A DNA stretch of 64,000 nucleotides from Streptomyces sp. S465 (lineage in GTDB: Bacteria; Actinomycetota; Actinomycetes; Streptomycetales; Streptomycetaceae). Where the stretch lies: positions 8,426,001-8,490,000 of the forward strand of contig NZ_CP114036.1 in the NCBI RefSeq assembly GCF_026898115.1, in the 5' to 3' direction. Below the pieces are notes generated by a model. That model searched no databases. It saw only the letters and a list, made by a program, of their open reading frames with translations, and was not told where the DNA came from. Of the stretch, positions 30,701 through 38,709 are shown in pieces; position 1 is the stretch's first letter, and each line of letters opens with the position of its first letter. The position numbers and the translations under genes are program-made.

Positions 30701-33700
30701 GTCGAGGCGGCCGCGCAGCCGCAGCGCGAACGGTGTCACATACTCCGTGCCGCCGTCGTCGAAGGAGTCCAGGAACCACAGGCGCGCCTGCGCGAAGGAC
30801 AGCGGCAGGTCCCCCTCCCGTGGCACGGCCGGGATGGTGTCCCGGGCCCCGCCGCCCGGTGCCGTGGTCAGCGCGGCGGCGAGGCCGGCGACGGTGGTGT
30901 GGGTGAACAGCGCCCGCGGGGAGACGTCCGTGCCGAAGGCCGTCCGCAGCCGGGAGGCCACCCGGATGGCCAGGATGGAGTCGCCGCCCAGCGCGAAGAA
31001 GTCGTCCGTCGCCCCGGCCTCCTCGATCTGGAGGACCTCGGCCCACGCCCGCGCCACCGTCACCTCGGCCTCGGTGCGCGGGGCGATCCGCTCGGCGCTC
31101 GCCGCGAAGCCGTCCGGGCCGGGCGCGGGCAGCGCCGCCCGGTCCAGCTTGCCGTTGGCGGTCAGCGGCAGCGCGTCCAGCGGCACGAACGCCGCCGGGA
31201 CCAGCTGCGCGGGCAGCGACCGCTGGAGGAACTCCCGCAGTGCGGCGGCGGACGGTGGCGCGGCCGGACCGGCGGCCACCACATAGGCCACCAGCCGCCG
31301 CACCCCGGGCTGGTCCTCCCGCGCGGTCACCACCGCGTCGCCGACCTCCGGATGGGCGGCCAGCGCGGCCTCGATCTCCCCGGGCTCGATCCGGAAACCG
31401 CGGATCTTCACCTGGTCGTCGGCGCGGCCCAGATACTCCAGCTGTCCGTCCGCGCTCCACCGGGCCCGGTCCCCGGTGCGGTACATCCGGCTCCCGGCGG
31501 GTCCGTACGGATCGGCCACGAAGCGGGCGGCGGTCAGCCCCGGGCGGCGCAGATAGCCGCGGGCGAGCCCCGCCCCCGCCACGTACAGTTCGCCGACCGC
31601 CCCCGGGGGCAGCGGCTGAAGACCCTCGTCCAGCACGTACACCCGCAGATCGGGGATGCCGGTGCCGATGGCGCTCCCGGTGGCCGCCGGGGCGGCCGCG
31701 GCGGCGCGGTCGAGCGGGGCGCAGGTGACATGCACGGTGGTCTCGGTGATCCCGTACATGTTGACCAGCACCGGCGCGGTGTCCGGATACCGCGCGTACC
31801 ACTCCGCCAGCCGCCGCACCTCGAGCGCCTCACCGCCGAAGACGACCCGGCGCAGGGCGAGCCGGGCCCCGGGGTGCTCGGCGTCGGCGCGCATCAGCCC
31901 CTGGAAGGCGGAGGGCGTCTGGCTGAGCACCGTCACCCGTTCGTCCGCCAGCAGCCGCCGGAACTCCTCTGGGGAGCGGGAGACCGCGTACGGGACGACC
32001 ACCAGTCGGCCGCCGTGCAGCAGCGCCCCCCAGATCTCCCAGACGGAGAAGTCGAAGGCGTAACTGTGGAACAGCGTCCACACATCGCTGGCGTCGAACG
32101 AGAACCACGCGCGGGTCCGCTCGAACAGCCGCACCACATTGGCGTGCGGGATCACCACCCCCTTGGGCGCCCCGGTGGACCCGGAGGTGTAGATGGCGTA
32201 GGCGGGGCTGTCCGGCAGCGGCCCGGCACCGGCCGGGACGGCGGCGGGCCGGCCCGCCAGGTCGGCGATCAGCGCCGGGTCGTCCAGGCACAGCCGGGCC
32301 ACGGCGGTGTGCCCGCCCCCGTCCCCGCCGAGCCGCTCCGCGAGGGCGGCGGTGGTCACCAGGGCGACCGGTTCGGCGTCGGCGAGCATCCGCGCGATCC
32401 GGCCGGACGGCTGGTCCGGGTCGAGGGGCAGATAGGCCGCGCCCGTCTTCAGCACCGCCACGATCGCCACGATCATCTCCGGCGAACGGGGCAGGGCCAG
32501 CGCCACATACCGCTCCCGCCCGGCGCCCTCGGCCAGCAGCCGGTGCGCCAGCCGGCCCGCCCGCGCGTCCAGTTCGGCGTACGACAGCGACTCTCCGGCG
32601 CAGGTGACGGCGGTGGCGCCGGGGGTGCGCCCGGCCTGCTCCGCGAACAGGTCCACCAGGGTCCGCTCCGGCGCCCGCGGGGCCGTGCCGCCGGCCCACT
32701 CCTCCAGGGCGCGCCGGCGCTCCTCGGCGGTGGTCCACGGCAGCGCCCGCAGCGGCCGGCCGGGGTCGGCCGCGATCGCGGTGAGCAGCAGACACAGCCG
32801 GTCGGCGAGCGCCCGCGCGGTGCGGGCGTCGAACAGCCCCGGGTCATAGCCGAGGTCGAAGCCCAGCCGGTCGGAGAGATGGGCCCGCAGGCTCAAGCCG
32901 AAGTTGGTCGCGTCGATGGACCGCACCTCGATGATCCGCAGACCCGCCTCGCGCGCCGAGGAGTCGTCAAAGGGGTAGTTCTCGAAGGCCACCATGGAAT
33001 CGAAGAGCGGGGTTCCGGCCGGTACCTCGCTCCAGGCCGACACCTGTGCCAGCGAGACCGATTCGTGGCGCCGGGACGCGGACTGCGCCAGCTGGAGGTC
33101 CCGCAGCCAGTCACCGGTGTTCCGGTCGGCGTCCACCCGCACCCGGGTCGGCAGGGTGTTGATGAACATCCCCACCATCGACTCCACCCCGGCCAGCTCG
33201 GCCGGGCGGCCCGAGACCGTGGTGCCGAAAACCACGTCCCGCTCACCGCTGTACCGGGACAGCAGCAGCGCCCAGGCGCCCTGCACGACCGTGTTGACGG
33301 TCAGCCCGCCGCTCCGCGCGGTGCGGCGCAGCTCCTTTGACACCTCGGCGGTGAGCGCCACCGCCACCGTCGCGGAGGACCGGGACCGGTGGGACTCCAC
33401 GGCCGCGCGGTCGCGGGGGAGCGGGGTCGGCGCGGTGAAGCCCGCGAGCACGGTCCGCCAGTGGCGCTCCGCCTCCTGTCCGTCCTGCCCGTCCAGCCAG
33501 TGCAGATAGTCGCGGAACGGCCGGCGGGCGGCGAGCGCCGGCCGACCGCCCCGGGCGGCCGCGGTGTACCGCTCGCACACCTCGGTGAACACCTGCGCCA
33601 GGCTCCAGCCGTCCAGGACCAGATGGTGCGAGGTCCAGATCAGCGCCACACGGGTGTCGGTCAGCCGGGCGATGGCCAGCCGCATCGGCGGCGGTGCGGC

Positions 33701-36700
33701 CAGATCGATGCCCCGGGCCAGATCCTCGGTCCGGAACCGCTCCAGCTCGGCCTCGCGCCGCTCCCCGGACAGTCCGCGCCAGTCCAGCCGGGTCACGGGC
33801 ACCTCGGCCCGGCGGCGGACCACCAGCAGCGGCCGCTCGACGTCCTCCCAGACGACGCCGCTGCGGAGCACCGGTGTCCGGTCCACCGTCTCCTGCCAGG
33901 CCCGTGCGAACCCCTCCGGGTCGCCCACCCCTTCCAGGATCAGCGTGGCCTGGTCCAGGTAGACGTCCTCCCCGCCGCCGACCAGCCGGTGGAAGAGCAT
34001 GCCCTCCTGAAGCGGCGTCAGCGGATGGACGTCCTCGGTCTCCCGCCCGTCGCCCACCAGCCGGTCGACGGTGGCCTGGTCCAGCCGGGCCAGGGGGAAG
34101 TCGGAAGGGGTCCGGCCGCCCGCGTCCGGTCCGTCGCAGTGCGCCACGATCTCCCGCAGCGCCGTGAGCATGCCGTCCGCGAGCCGCCGCACCGTGGCCG
34201 CCTCATGCACCCGGTCGGAGAACAGCCAGGTCAGCTCCAGCTCACCGTCGGCCACCACGGCGGACACATCGAGCTGATGCGCCGAGGGCTGGTCGGCGGC
34301 CAGATCCCGCCCCAGCGCCTGGCCGGTGAGCGTGAACCCGCCGTCGCCCCCGCCAGAGTCCCACTGGCCGTGGTAGTTGAAGCAGATGCCCGGCAGCGGT
34401 GCGGCGGCGAGCGCCCGCGCGGGGGAGTCCGGGGCGCTCAGATACGCCAGCGCCTCATGGCTCAGCCCCCGGTGCGGCACCGCGCGCAGCTGCTCCTTGA
34501 CCGACTTCAGCACCGCGTCCCAGCCGCCGCCGGGCACGGTCAGCGCCACCGGATACTGCGTGGTGAACCAGCCCACGGTCCGGGACAGGTCGACGGCCCC
34601 CGCCGGCTCCTCCCGGCCGTGGCCCTCCATGGCCACCAGCACCCGGTCCTCGCCCGTCCAACCGGCGAGCACCCGCCCCAGCGCGCTGAGGAGCACATCG
34701 TTGATCTGCGTGCGGTACACCCCGGGCACCCGGCGCAGCAGCCCGTCGGTGGCCGCGCGGTCGAGCGTGACGCGCACGGCGCGGGTGGACCCGGCCGTGG
34801 CCGTGCCCGGCCGGTCCACCGGAAGGGCCGCGCCGCCCGTCCGCCACAGGTCCTCCCAGTACGCCAGATCGCCGTCCAGCCGGCCCTCCCGCACCTGGCC
34901 GGCCAGCCGGGTGGCCCAGGTGGTGAAGGGGGTGGGGACGGGCTCCAGCCGCACCGGCTCCCCGGCGGCGGCCTGCCGGTAGGCGCGCTCCAGATCGCCG
35001 AGCAGAATGCGCCACGAGACGCTGTCCACGGCCAGGTGGTGCGCGGTCAGGAACAGCCGCGGCCGGGCCCCCGCCCCGCGCCTGAGCAGCGCACCCCGCA
35101 GCAATACCCCCGACGCCAGGTCGAGTTCGGCGCGGGCGGCCTCCGCCGCCGCCTCGGCCGCGTCCGTCTCCTCGGCGCCGCTGAGCCCGGACAGGTCGTG
35201 GCGGCGCAGCGGCGGCCCGCCCGCCGCGCCGTCCGCCAGCTGCCGCCACCCGCCGTCGTCGCCGCGCACGAACCGGGTGCGCAGGGCCGGGTGATGCGCG
35301 ACCACGGCGCCCAGTGCGGTCCGAAGCGCCCTCTCGTCCAGGTCGCGGGGCAGATCGAGGACCATCGACATGGTGAAGTGGCGCAGCGGGCCATGGGTGG
35401 CGAAGAACCAGTGCTGGATCGGGGTGAGCGGCGCCGGACCCGCCACCTCCGCCCGCTCCCCGGCATCCGCGCCGGCGGCGCCGGGCGCGGTGCGCGGTGC
35501 CACGGCGGCGGCCAGCTCGGCGACCGTCTGGTGCAGGAAGACGTCCCGCGAGGTGAGCGCGTATCCGGCCTGGCGGGCGCGGGAGACGAGCTGGATGCTG
35601 AGGATCGAATCGCCGCCCAGCTCGAAGAAGTTGTCGCTCACCCCCACCGTCCCGGCGCCCAGCACCTCGGCCCAGATCCGCGCGAGCTCCCGCTCCGCCT
35701 CGGTCCGCGGAGCCACCACCGCCCGCTCCGGCCGGTCCGCCTCGGGCCGCGGGGCGGGCAGCGCCCGGCGGTCCAGCTTGCCGCTGGGGGTGAGCGGCAT
35801 GGCGTCGAGGGCGACGAACGCACCGGGGACCATAGGGCCGGGCAGGGTGCGCCCGAGGGCCGTGCGCAGCTCACCGGAGGTGGGCGGGGCACCGGCCGGG
35901 GCGGGCACGTAGTAGGCGGCCAGCCGCGCGTGGCCGCGGTCGTCGGTCACGGCGACCACGGCCGCCTCGGCGACGGACGGCAGATCCAGCAGCGCCGCCT
36001 CGATCTCGCCCGGTTCGATCCGGTGGCCCCGGACCTTCACCTGGTCATCGGCGCGCCCGAGGCAGTCCAGCTCCCCGGCGGCGGTCCAGCGCGCGATGTC
36101 CCCGGTGCGGTACATCCGGCTGCCGGCGGGCCCGTACGGATCGGCCACGAAGCGGGACGCGGTCAGTCCCGGACGGCCCCGGTACCCCCGGGCCACCTGC
36201 GCACCGGACAGATACAGCTCACCCGCCACCCCTACCGGCACCGTCTGGAGCCGGGCGTCGAGCACATGGGCGCGCAGATTGCCCAGCGGCCGGCCCACCA
36301 CCGGGTGCCCGGCGCCGGATATCCGGGCCGCGAGCGCGTCGATGGTGCACTCGGTCGGGCCGTAGAAGTTGTACGCCGTGGTGCCGGGCGTGTCCGCCAG
36401 CCGCCGCCACAGCGAAGGACCGATGGCCTCGCCGCCCAGCATCAGCACCCGCGGGCGGTGCCGGGGGTGGTCCAGCAGCCCGGCGGGCAGGAGCTGCCGC
36501 AGATACGAGGGGGTGAGGTCGAGGAAGTCGATGCGGTGGGCCGCGACGTACGCCACGAGCGCGGCCGGATCGAGCCGGGTGGTCTCGTCGATGAGGTGCA
36601 GCTCATGGCCGTCGGCCAGCAGCAGCAGCCCCTCCAGCGAGGTGTCGAAGGAGAACGACGCGGTCAGCGCCGCGCGCAGCGGACCGCCGCCCGCCTCGGC

Positions 36701-38698
36701 CACGAACCCCCGGCCATGGCTGACCAGCAGATTGACCAGCGACCGGTGCTCCACGACCACCCCCTTGGGGCGGCCGGTCGAGCCGGAGGTGTACAGGACG
36801 TAGGCGGCGCTGCCGGGGTGCAGGGCGGCGGTCCGGTCCGCGTCCGTGGGATCGGCGGTCGGCAGGGTGTCCGGGACGGCACGCAGCGCCGCCTCGTCGA
36901 GCACCAGCGCGGGCCGGGCGTCGGCGAGGAGGAACGCGACCCGCTCGGCGGGCAGTTCCGGATCGATGGGCAGATAGACCCCGCCCGCCTTGAGCACACC
37001 CAGGATCGCCACGATCATGCCGGCGGTCCGGGGCAGCTTCACCCCGACGACGCGCTCTGGTCCGACGCCCTGGGCGATCAGATGGTGCGCCAGCCGGTTG
37101 GCGGCCGCGTTGAGTCCGACGGCGTCGTACACCGCGTCCCCGGCGACCAGCGCCGTCGCCCCCGGGACGCGGGCCGCCAGCGCCTCGAACACCGCCGGGA
37201 ACGTGGCCGGTGCCACCGCGAGGGCGGGGCCATGTCCCAGCGCCGCCATCCGCCGCCGCTCCCCGTCCGTGAGCAGGGGCAGCTCGCACACCGGCCGGTC
37301 CGGTTCGGCGGCCACCGCGTCGAGCAGCACCAGCAGATGTCCCGCCATCCGCTCGGCGGTCGCCGGGTCGAACAGGTCGGTGCTGTACTCCAGCAGCCCC
37401 CGCAGCTGAGCCCCGTCCGCGGCTTCCTCGATGAATTCGACGCTGAGGTCGAAGGTGGCGGACCGCCGGGGCACATCGACGCTCGTGGCGGTCAGTCCGG
37501 CCGGCCGGGGCGCGCTCCTGGGGGCGCTGTGCAGCAGCACCATCACGTCGAACAGCGGGTTGCGGCCCGCGTCCCGGCGCGCCCCCACCGCCTCCACCAG
37601 CCGCTGGTACGGCGTCTCGTCGTGGGCGAAGGCGTCCAGCACCGTGGCCCCGGCGCCGGCCAGCAGCTCCCGGTAGGAGCGGGCGGTGTCCACCGCGGAG
37701 CGCAGCACCACCGTGTTGACGAAGAAGCCGACGGCCCGCTCCAGCTCGGTGCGGCCACGGCCGGAGGTGACGGTGCCGATGGCGATGTCGTCCTGTCCCG
37801 ACCAGCGGGCGAACAGCCCCTGGCAGGCCGCGACCAGCGCGGTGAACAGCGTGGTGTGCTCCTGCGCGGCGAGCGCGCGCAGCCGGGCCGCGGTGGCGCG
37901 GCCCACGGTGAACTCGTGCACCGCCCCCGCCGAGGAGCGCACCGCAGGGCGGGGCCGGTCGGTGGGCAGCTCCAGCGGGACGACGCCGTCCAGCCGCTCC
38001 TTCCAGTGGTCGAGCGCCCGGTCCGACGCGGCTGACGCGAGCCGCTCCCGCTGCCACACCGCGAAGTCCGGGTACTGCACCGGCACCGGTGGCAGCGGGT
38101 CCGCGCCCGGCTCCGCGCCGTACAGCGCGCACAGCTCGTCCTGGAGCACCCCCATCGACCAGCCGTCGGTGACGATGTGATGGGCCGTGACCAGCAGGAC
38201 GTGCTCCTCCTCGGCCAGGCGGACCAGCAGCGCCCGCAGCGGTGGCCCGGTCCGCAAGGAGAAGGGCCGGGCGTACTCGGCCGACAGCAGCTCATCCAGC
38301 GCCTCCGGCCCGTGCTCCGGGCCGGTGAGGTCCGCCACCGGCAGCGGGACGGGCCCGGCCGGGTGGACCACCTGCACGGGCCGGCCGTCGGTGTCGTCGA
38401 ACGTGGTCCGCAGCGCCTCATGGCGCGCCACCAGGGCATCCAGCGCCCGGGAGAGCGCCGCCGGGTCCAGGGCGCCGGTCAGCCGCAGCGCCAGCGCGCT
38501 GTTGTACCCCGCCTCCCGCGGCTGGAGGGTGTGCAGGAACCACAGGCGCGCCTGGGCGAAGGACAGCGGCAGCGGGCGTGTGCGGTCCGCGCGGGGGATG
38601 GCGCCGGCTCGGCCGGCCTTGCCCGCGAGGCGGCGGCGCAGGGCCTCCCGCAGCTCCTCGGGCAGCGCGGCGGCGCGGTCCTTCCTCGAAGACGTCAT
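18698..38698 (-). CDS. Five-module NRPS, modules 6-10 (CATE-CAT-CATE-CAT-CATE), terminal epimerase
   Basis: About 6666 residues. Approximate domains: C6 45-490, A6, T6 (Ser1031), E6; C7, A7, T7 (Ser2574); C8, A8, T8 (Ser3621), E8; C9, A9, T9 (Ser5126); C10, A10, T10 (Ser6170), E10 to the C-terminus. There is no thioesterase or reductase. All C domains keep HHxxxDG. E8 and E10 keep HHxxxDG; E6 has HHLAVDS but keeps EGHGREE. C7 and C9 follow epimerases and begin PLTPLQxGMLFH (DCL type); C6, C8 and C10 begin LPLS (LCL type). Pocket codes: A6 DTEDMGFIDK and A8 DTEDMGFVDK (acidic, so a cationic substrate), A7 DFWSVGMVHK (Thr), A9 DAYWWGGTFK (Val), A10 DALLIGSVVK. I preferred ATG 38698, behind AGGAAGG, over GTG 38713, which overlaps the upstream stop. 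A TTA codon lies at residue 4480. Confidence 0.95.
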   Translation of the reverse strand: MTSSRKDRAAALPEELREALRRRLAGKAGRAGAIPRADRTRPLPLSFAQARLWFLHTLQPREAGYNSALALRLTGALDPAALSRALDALVARHEALRTTFDDTDGRPVQVVHPAGPVPLPVADLTGPEHGPEALDELLSAEYARPFSLRTGPPLRALLVRLAEEEHVLLVTAHHIVTDGWSMGVLQDELCALYGAEPGADPLPPVPVQYPDFAVWQRERLASAASDRALDHWKERLDGVVPLELPTDRPRPAVRSSAGAVHEFTVGRATAARLRALAAQEHTTLFTALVAACQGLFARWSGQDDIAIGTVTSGRGRTELERAVGFFVNTVVLRSAVDTARSYRELLAGAGATVLDAFAHDETPYQRLVEAVGARRDAGRNPLFDVMVLLHSAPRSAPRPAGLTATSVDVPRRSATFDLSVEFIEEAADGAQLRGLLEYSTDLFDPATAERMAGHLLVLLDAVAAEPDRPVCELPLLTDGERRRMAALGHGPALAVAPATFPAVFEALAARVPGATALVAGDAVYDAVGLNAAANRLAHHLIAQGVGPERVVGVKLPRTAGMIVAILGVLKAGGVYLPIDPELPAERVAFLLADARPALVLDEAALRAVPDTLPTADPTDADRTAALHPGSAAYVLYTSGSTGRPKGVVVEHRSLVNLLVSHGRGFVAEAGGGPLRAALTASFSFDTSLEGLLLLADGHELHLIDETTRLDPAALVAYVAAHRIDFLDLTPSYLRQLLPAGLLDHPRHRPRVLMLGGEAIGPSLWRRLADTPGTTAYNFYGPTECTIDALAARISGAGHPVVGRPLGNLRAHVLDARLQTVPVGVAGELYLSGAQVARGYRGRPGLTASRFVADPYGPAGSRMYRTGDIARWTAAGELDCLGRADDQVKVRGHRIEPGEIEAALLDLPSVAEAAVVAVTDDRGHARLAAYYVPAPAGAPPTSGELRTALGRTLPGPMVPGAFVALDAMPLTPSGKLDRRALPAPRPEADRPERAVVAPRTEAERELARIWAEVLGAGTVGVSDNFFELGGDSILSIQLVSRARQAGYALTSRDVFLHQTVAELAAAVAPRTAPGAAGADAGERAEVAGPAPLTPIQHWFFATHGPLRHFTMSMVLDLPRDLDERALRTALGAVVAHHPALRTRFVRGDDGGWRQLADGAAGGPPLRRHDLSGLSGAEETDAAEAAAEAARAELDLASGVLLRGALLRRGAGARPRLFLTAHHLAVDSVSWRILLGDLERAYRQAAAGEPVRLEPVPTPFTTWATRLAGQVREGRLDGDLAYWEDLWRTGGAALPVDRPGTATAGSTRAVRVTLDRAATDGLLRRVPGVYRTQINDVLLSALGRVLAGWTGEDRVLVAMEGHGREEPAGAVDLSRTVGWFTTQYPVALTVPGGGWDAVLKSVKEQLRAVPHRGLSHEALAYLSAPDSPARALAAAPLPGICFNYHGQWDSGGGDGGFTLTGQALGRDLAADQPSAHQLDVSAVVADGELELTWLFSDRVHEAATVRRLADGMLTALREIVAHCDGPDAGGRTPSDFPLARLDQATVDRLVGDGRETEDVHPLTPLQEGMLFHRLVGGGEDVYLDQATLILEGVGDPEGFARAWQETVDRTPVLRSGVVWEDVERPLLVVRRRAEVPVTRLDWRGLSGERREAELERFRTEDLARGIDLAAPPPMRLAIARLTDTRVALIWTSHHLVLDGWSLAQVFTEVCERYTAAARGGRPALAARRPFRDYLHWLDGQDGQEAERHWRTVLAGFTAPTPLPRDRAAVESHRSRSSATVAVALTAEVSKELRRTARSGGLTVNTVVQGAWALLLSRYSGERDVVFGTTVSGRPAELAGVESMVGMFINTLPTRVRVDADRNTGDWLRDLQLAQSASRRHESVSLAQVSAWSEVPAGTPLFDSMVAFENYPFDDSSAREAGLRIIEVRSIDATNFGLSLRAHLSDRLGFDLGYDPGLFDARTARALADRLCLLLTAIAADPGRPLRALPWTTAEERRRALEEWAGGTAPRAPERTLVDLFAEQAGRTPGATAVTCAGESLSYAELDARAGRLAHRLLAEGAGRERYVALALPRSPEMIVAIVAVLKTGAAYLPLDPDQPSGRIARMLADAEPVALVTTAALAERLGGDGGGHTAVARLCLDDPALIADLAGRPAAVPAGAGPLPDSPAYAIYTSGSTGAPKGVVIPHANVVRLFERTRAWFSFDASDVWTLFHSYAFDFSVWEIWGALLHGGRLVVVPYAVSRSPEEFRRLLADERVTVLSQTPSAFQGLMRADAEHPGARLALRRVVFGGEALEVRRLAEWYARYPDTAPVLVNMYGITETTVHVTCAPLDRAAAAAPAATGSAIGTGIPDLRVYVLDEGLQPLPPGAVGELYVAGAGLARGYLRRPGLTAARFVADPYGPAGSRMYRTGDRARWSADGQLEYLGRADDQVKIRGFRIEPGEIEAALAAHPEVGDAVVTAREDQPGVRRLVAYVVAAGPAAPPSAAALREFLQRSLPAQLVPAAFVPLDALPLTANGKLDRAALPAPGPDGFAASAERIAPRTEAEVTVARAWAEVLQIEEAGATDDFFALGGDSILAIRVASRLRTAFGTDVSPRALFTHTTVAGLAAALTTAPGGGARDTIPAVPREGDLPLSFAQARLWFLDSFDDGGTEYVTPFALRLRGRLDTTALRTALDGLVARHESLRTTFAEVDGHGVQRVHDPYPVALPLHDLTAAPPAEREGELARLLERDGATPFDLRTGPLLRASLIRLDDAEHVLTLTMHHIVTDGWSTAVISTDLSELYGAAATGRRPALPPLPLGYADFAAWQRDPRGGAALVEPQLEHWRARLADVAPLELPTDRPRPAVQTKNGALLEFTLPAGLVERLRATGRRGDATLFMTLLATCQVLLARWSGQEDIAVGTVTSGRERPELEHLVGMFVNTLVLRTRVAADESFAELLARVRDTVLDAFAHQDVPFERVVDALQPERDTSRTPLFQVMVALHNLGGEVPDLPGLAVEAVRVPGRTAGFDLGFDFVAHLGAVTGFVEYNTDLFDAATVERMVRRLRLLLEAVAEDPGRRVGELPLMTAEERRTVLAEWNATGLTVADTTFPGLFEEQAARTPGATALVAGDAAYDYAGLNARANRLAHHLIALGVGPEKVVAVSLPRTAELMVAQLAVLKAGGAQLYLDPALPADRARFLLQDAAPEVVLTPKVLRDAPLDALPDTDPTDADRLSPLLPGHCAYLVYTSGSTGRPKGVAVEHRQLVNLCLDHRAGLIAPHQAGAGRPLRAALTAAFSFDTSWEGAVFWASGQEVHLVDDAVRLDPPALVALIDARGLDFLDLTPSYLHELTVAGLFAEGRHRPRIVMVGGEAIGPALWRRLRAVPDVAAYNFYGPTECTVDAVYGALADLGDRPLIGRPGRNLRAYVLDGALRPVPPGVPGALHLAGAQVARGYLRRPGLTAAHFVADPYGPPGSRMYRTGDRARWTADGTLEFLGRADEQLKIRGFRIEPGEIEGALLDHPAIEDAVVVAREDTGHRRLVAYLVTAAAPDPVELRAHLKRTLPDYMVPAAFVTLERMPRTDSGKVDRRALPAPGDRPERGSPYVAPRTEAETVLARVWAEVLGVPQVGVEDNFFALGGDSILSIQIVSRARAAGLALTSKDVFRHQTVAELAVRLDPRHQPRPAPSGAVAGPAPLTPIQHWYLYGRRPGDRHHFTMSHRLQLTGDLDEAALRQAVDALVAQHAALRTRFLAVDGRWYQEVLPAAPAGVLERYELSGLEEAARAAAVAEATVGAQTGLDIGAGAVLRVLLFTFGPERPPELLITAHHLVVDGVSWRVLLGDLQTAYRSAAAGGVPALPPASTAFTRWAARLADHVRSGGLDGDLAYWRDVARAAPAALPVDREGPNTHGTAATVTTVLGRAETEALLRAVPGVYRTRIDDVLLGALGRTLVRWTGGNTALIGVEGHGREDLFEDLDLSRTVGWFTAEYPLALTVDAEAGWRETLRSVKEQLRAVPHHGIGHGALRHLAPEGSPAGELADGPSPQIVFNYHGQWDVAGDDAGAAPGLYRAALPVTGQDAPPEETRPCLLEVTGAVQDGRLELGWSYPARMYDEATVRRLAEDCLAALREIVAHCAEPGAGGRTPSDFPLARLDQRQVDLIAGDGGAVEDICPLTPLQAGMLFHGLVDTGGAYLDQIAIRIGGIADPDAFAAAWQRVVDRTPGLRSSVRWEGLAEPVQVVHRRAALPTARLDWRELTPPAREEALRRLLDADRAAGMELTSAPLSRIAVARLPEDEVMLVWTAHHLMLDGWSTGQVFAEVCETYAALAAGLTPRPPARRPFRDFLGWLRGRDQERAERHWAGVLAGFGARTPLPYDRPPREAHRTTSTALTRLELTEAVSARLRRTARGGGLTVNTVVQGAWALLLARYGGERDVVFGTTVSGRPDGLPGVETMVGMFINTVPTRAVADGGREVVEWLRELQEQQSEARRFDFVALPRIQALSPLPAGEPLFESLVVFENYPFDEASAAGAGIVVREVRAEDSTSFPLCLRAYLGDRLGFDIAYDPALFDAATVERAAAHLRTLLTGIADGAGRCLDELPLLTEAERLRAAAEWNATARPLPQGSPAELFAERVRRAPDAVAVTDGATSLGYAELDDWSGRLAGHLVRAGVRPEDRVALLMDRSVELVVAQLAVVRAGGVYVPVDARAPRDRRRTLLDQAGAAVVLTREEVAAARQGGPAAPAADVHRDQLAYVMFTSGSTGAPKAVGVRQRDVVALALDRAFTGGGHERVAMHSPVAFDAATYEMWVPLLNGGRVVVAPGELDATAVRRLVAEQGVTGLWLTAGLFRLLAQDAPDCFAGLREVWTGGDVVPAAAVRRVLAHCPGLTVVDGYGPTETTTFATSYPMSRADTVPEVVPIGRPLDNMRVHVLDARLRMVPPGVVGELFIAGEGVARGYLGRPGPTAASFLADPYGPAGERMYRTGDLARRRPDGTVEFLGRADDQVKIRGFRIEPGEVEGVLAGHPDVADVAVVAREDRPGGKRLVAYAVAGAGATVDGARLRAYAAARLPDYMVPSAVVPLDALPLGPTGKLDRAALPAPDPAALGSRRAPYHEPREGAERTVAAVWAEVLQVARVGAGDDFFELGGDSILSIRLTSRLREVFGVELSPRLVFSHPTVAALAEALAGADGRGADRPAPITPVDRDAELPLSYPQQRLWFLDSFAPDSAEYITPLALRMRGTLDVAALGAALTALVARHESLRTTFDTVDGRGVQIVHEPGEIRLDPLDLSHLSAPEREAELRALLAYDRARPFDLRRGPLLRTGLIRLGAREHVLSLTLHHIITDGWSTGVLLGDLRELYRAALSGEPAALPPLPVHYADFAHWQRAELTAPRAEEQLAYWKRQLADVPPLELPTDRPRPAVRTRYGATVEFTVPAEVVRPLREFGQARGTTLFMTLVAAAQILLARLSGGRDIAVGTVTSGRERAEVERLIGFFVNTLVLRSTVDPRARFDDFLAEVRGTVLDAFAHQAVPFERVVDEVRPARDTSRTPLFQAMVVLQNAPGRALDLPGLELTDVELETDTASFDLTFEFAEGEGGVLRGLIGYSTDLFDAPTVARMGTALGALLAGIAADPRRPVGALPLATPAELRRTLVEWNDTRREVAPATLRELFERQVALSPDATAVRYGKGDLTFAELETAANRLAHRLIGRGVGPEHLVALVLPRSVEMLVAQLAVVKAGGAFLPVDPGYPKERVAFMLQDAGPSVVLDDTAPVWVEDGPAGPPPGRGLTPDHPAYVIYTSGSTGVPKAVVVTHAGLASFAAAGAAHYGVRAGDRVLQFSSPSFDAAVLELCVSLPAGAALVIGDEGPLLGERLAEVLGGQRITHALIPPAALATLDEAVCPQLPDLRTLIVGGDTCSAELVDRWAPGRRLVNSYGPTEATVVSTWSEPLTAGSGAPPIGRPIPNTRVYVLDEALRPVPVGVAGELYVAGAGLARGYLGRPGLTAARFVADPFGPAGGRMYRTGDVVRWTGDGELRFLGRADDQVKVRGFRIELGEVESALRRAPDVREAVVAVRRTAATPEQPMGGKRLVGYVVPAPGGAPTAAALRDHLRRTLPSHMVPSAFATLDTLPLTAHGKVDRRALPDPDPAPASSGAGHVAPRTPMERRIAAVWADVLGLERVGVEDNFFDLGGDSILSIQVVSRARQAGLRLTTKDLFTHQSVAALATVATAERDEGRAEPVTGALPLTPIQRWFFATHTVNPHHFNQSTLLELHREPDEEALEGALAALLVHHDALRTRFTEDGGEWRGHVPEPGADTAVLDRHDLSGLPAREADAAMERVADALHAGFDLGRGPLLKAALFRFGGARRPFLFLTAHHLVIDGVSWRILLDDLDLAYQQGVRGEPVDLGPRTTAFRGWARRLADHVAGGALDHEADHWCAALDAPPLPVDHQVAAPGAATRTVAVALGERDTEALLRAAPTAYRTRINDVLLAALAPALSRWTGRNRVFVELEGHGREEDVLEGVDLSRTVGWFTTMYPVSFELPDLPDGGPADWRGLVKSVRRRLRTVPGNGFGFGALRAFGPPELRERLSRDGSGPQIVFNYLGQWDARSARAQGGLVHAEHGSFGQDHDPREGGSHLLEVVGAVQDGRLGFTWHYRPDVHDHATVEAVAGDFAAALRAIADDCRGAV

Positions 38699-38709
38699 GT
38701 CGTCCTTCC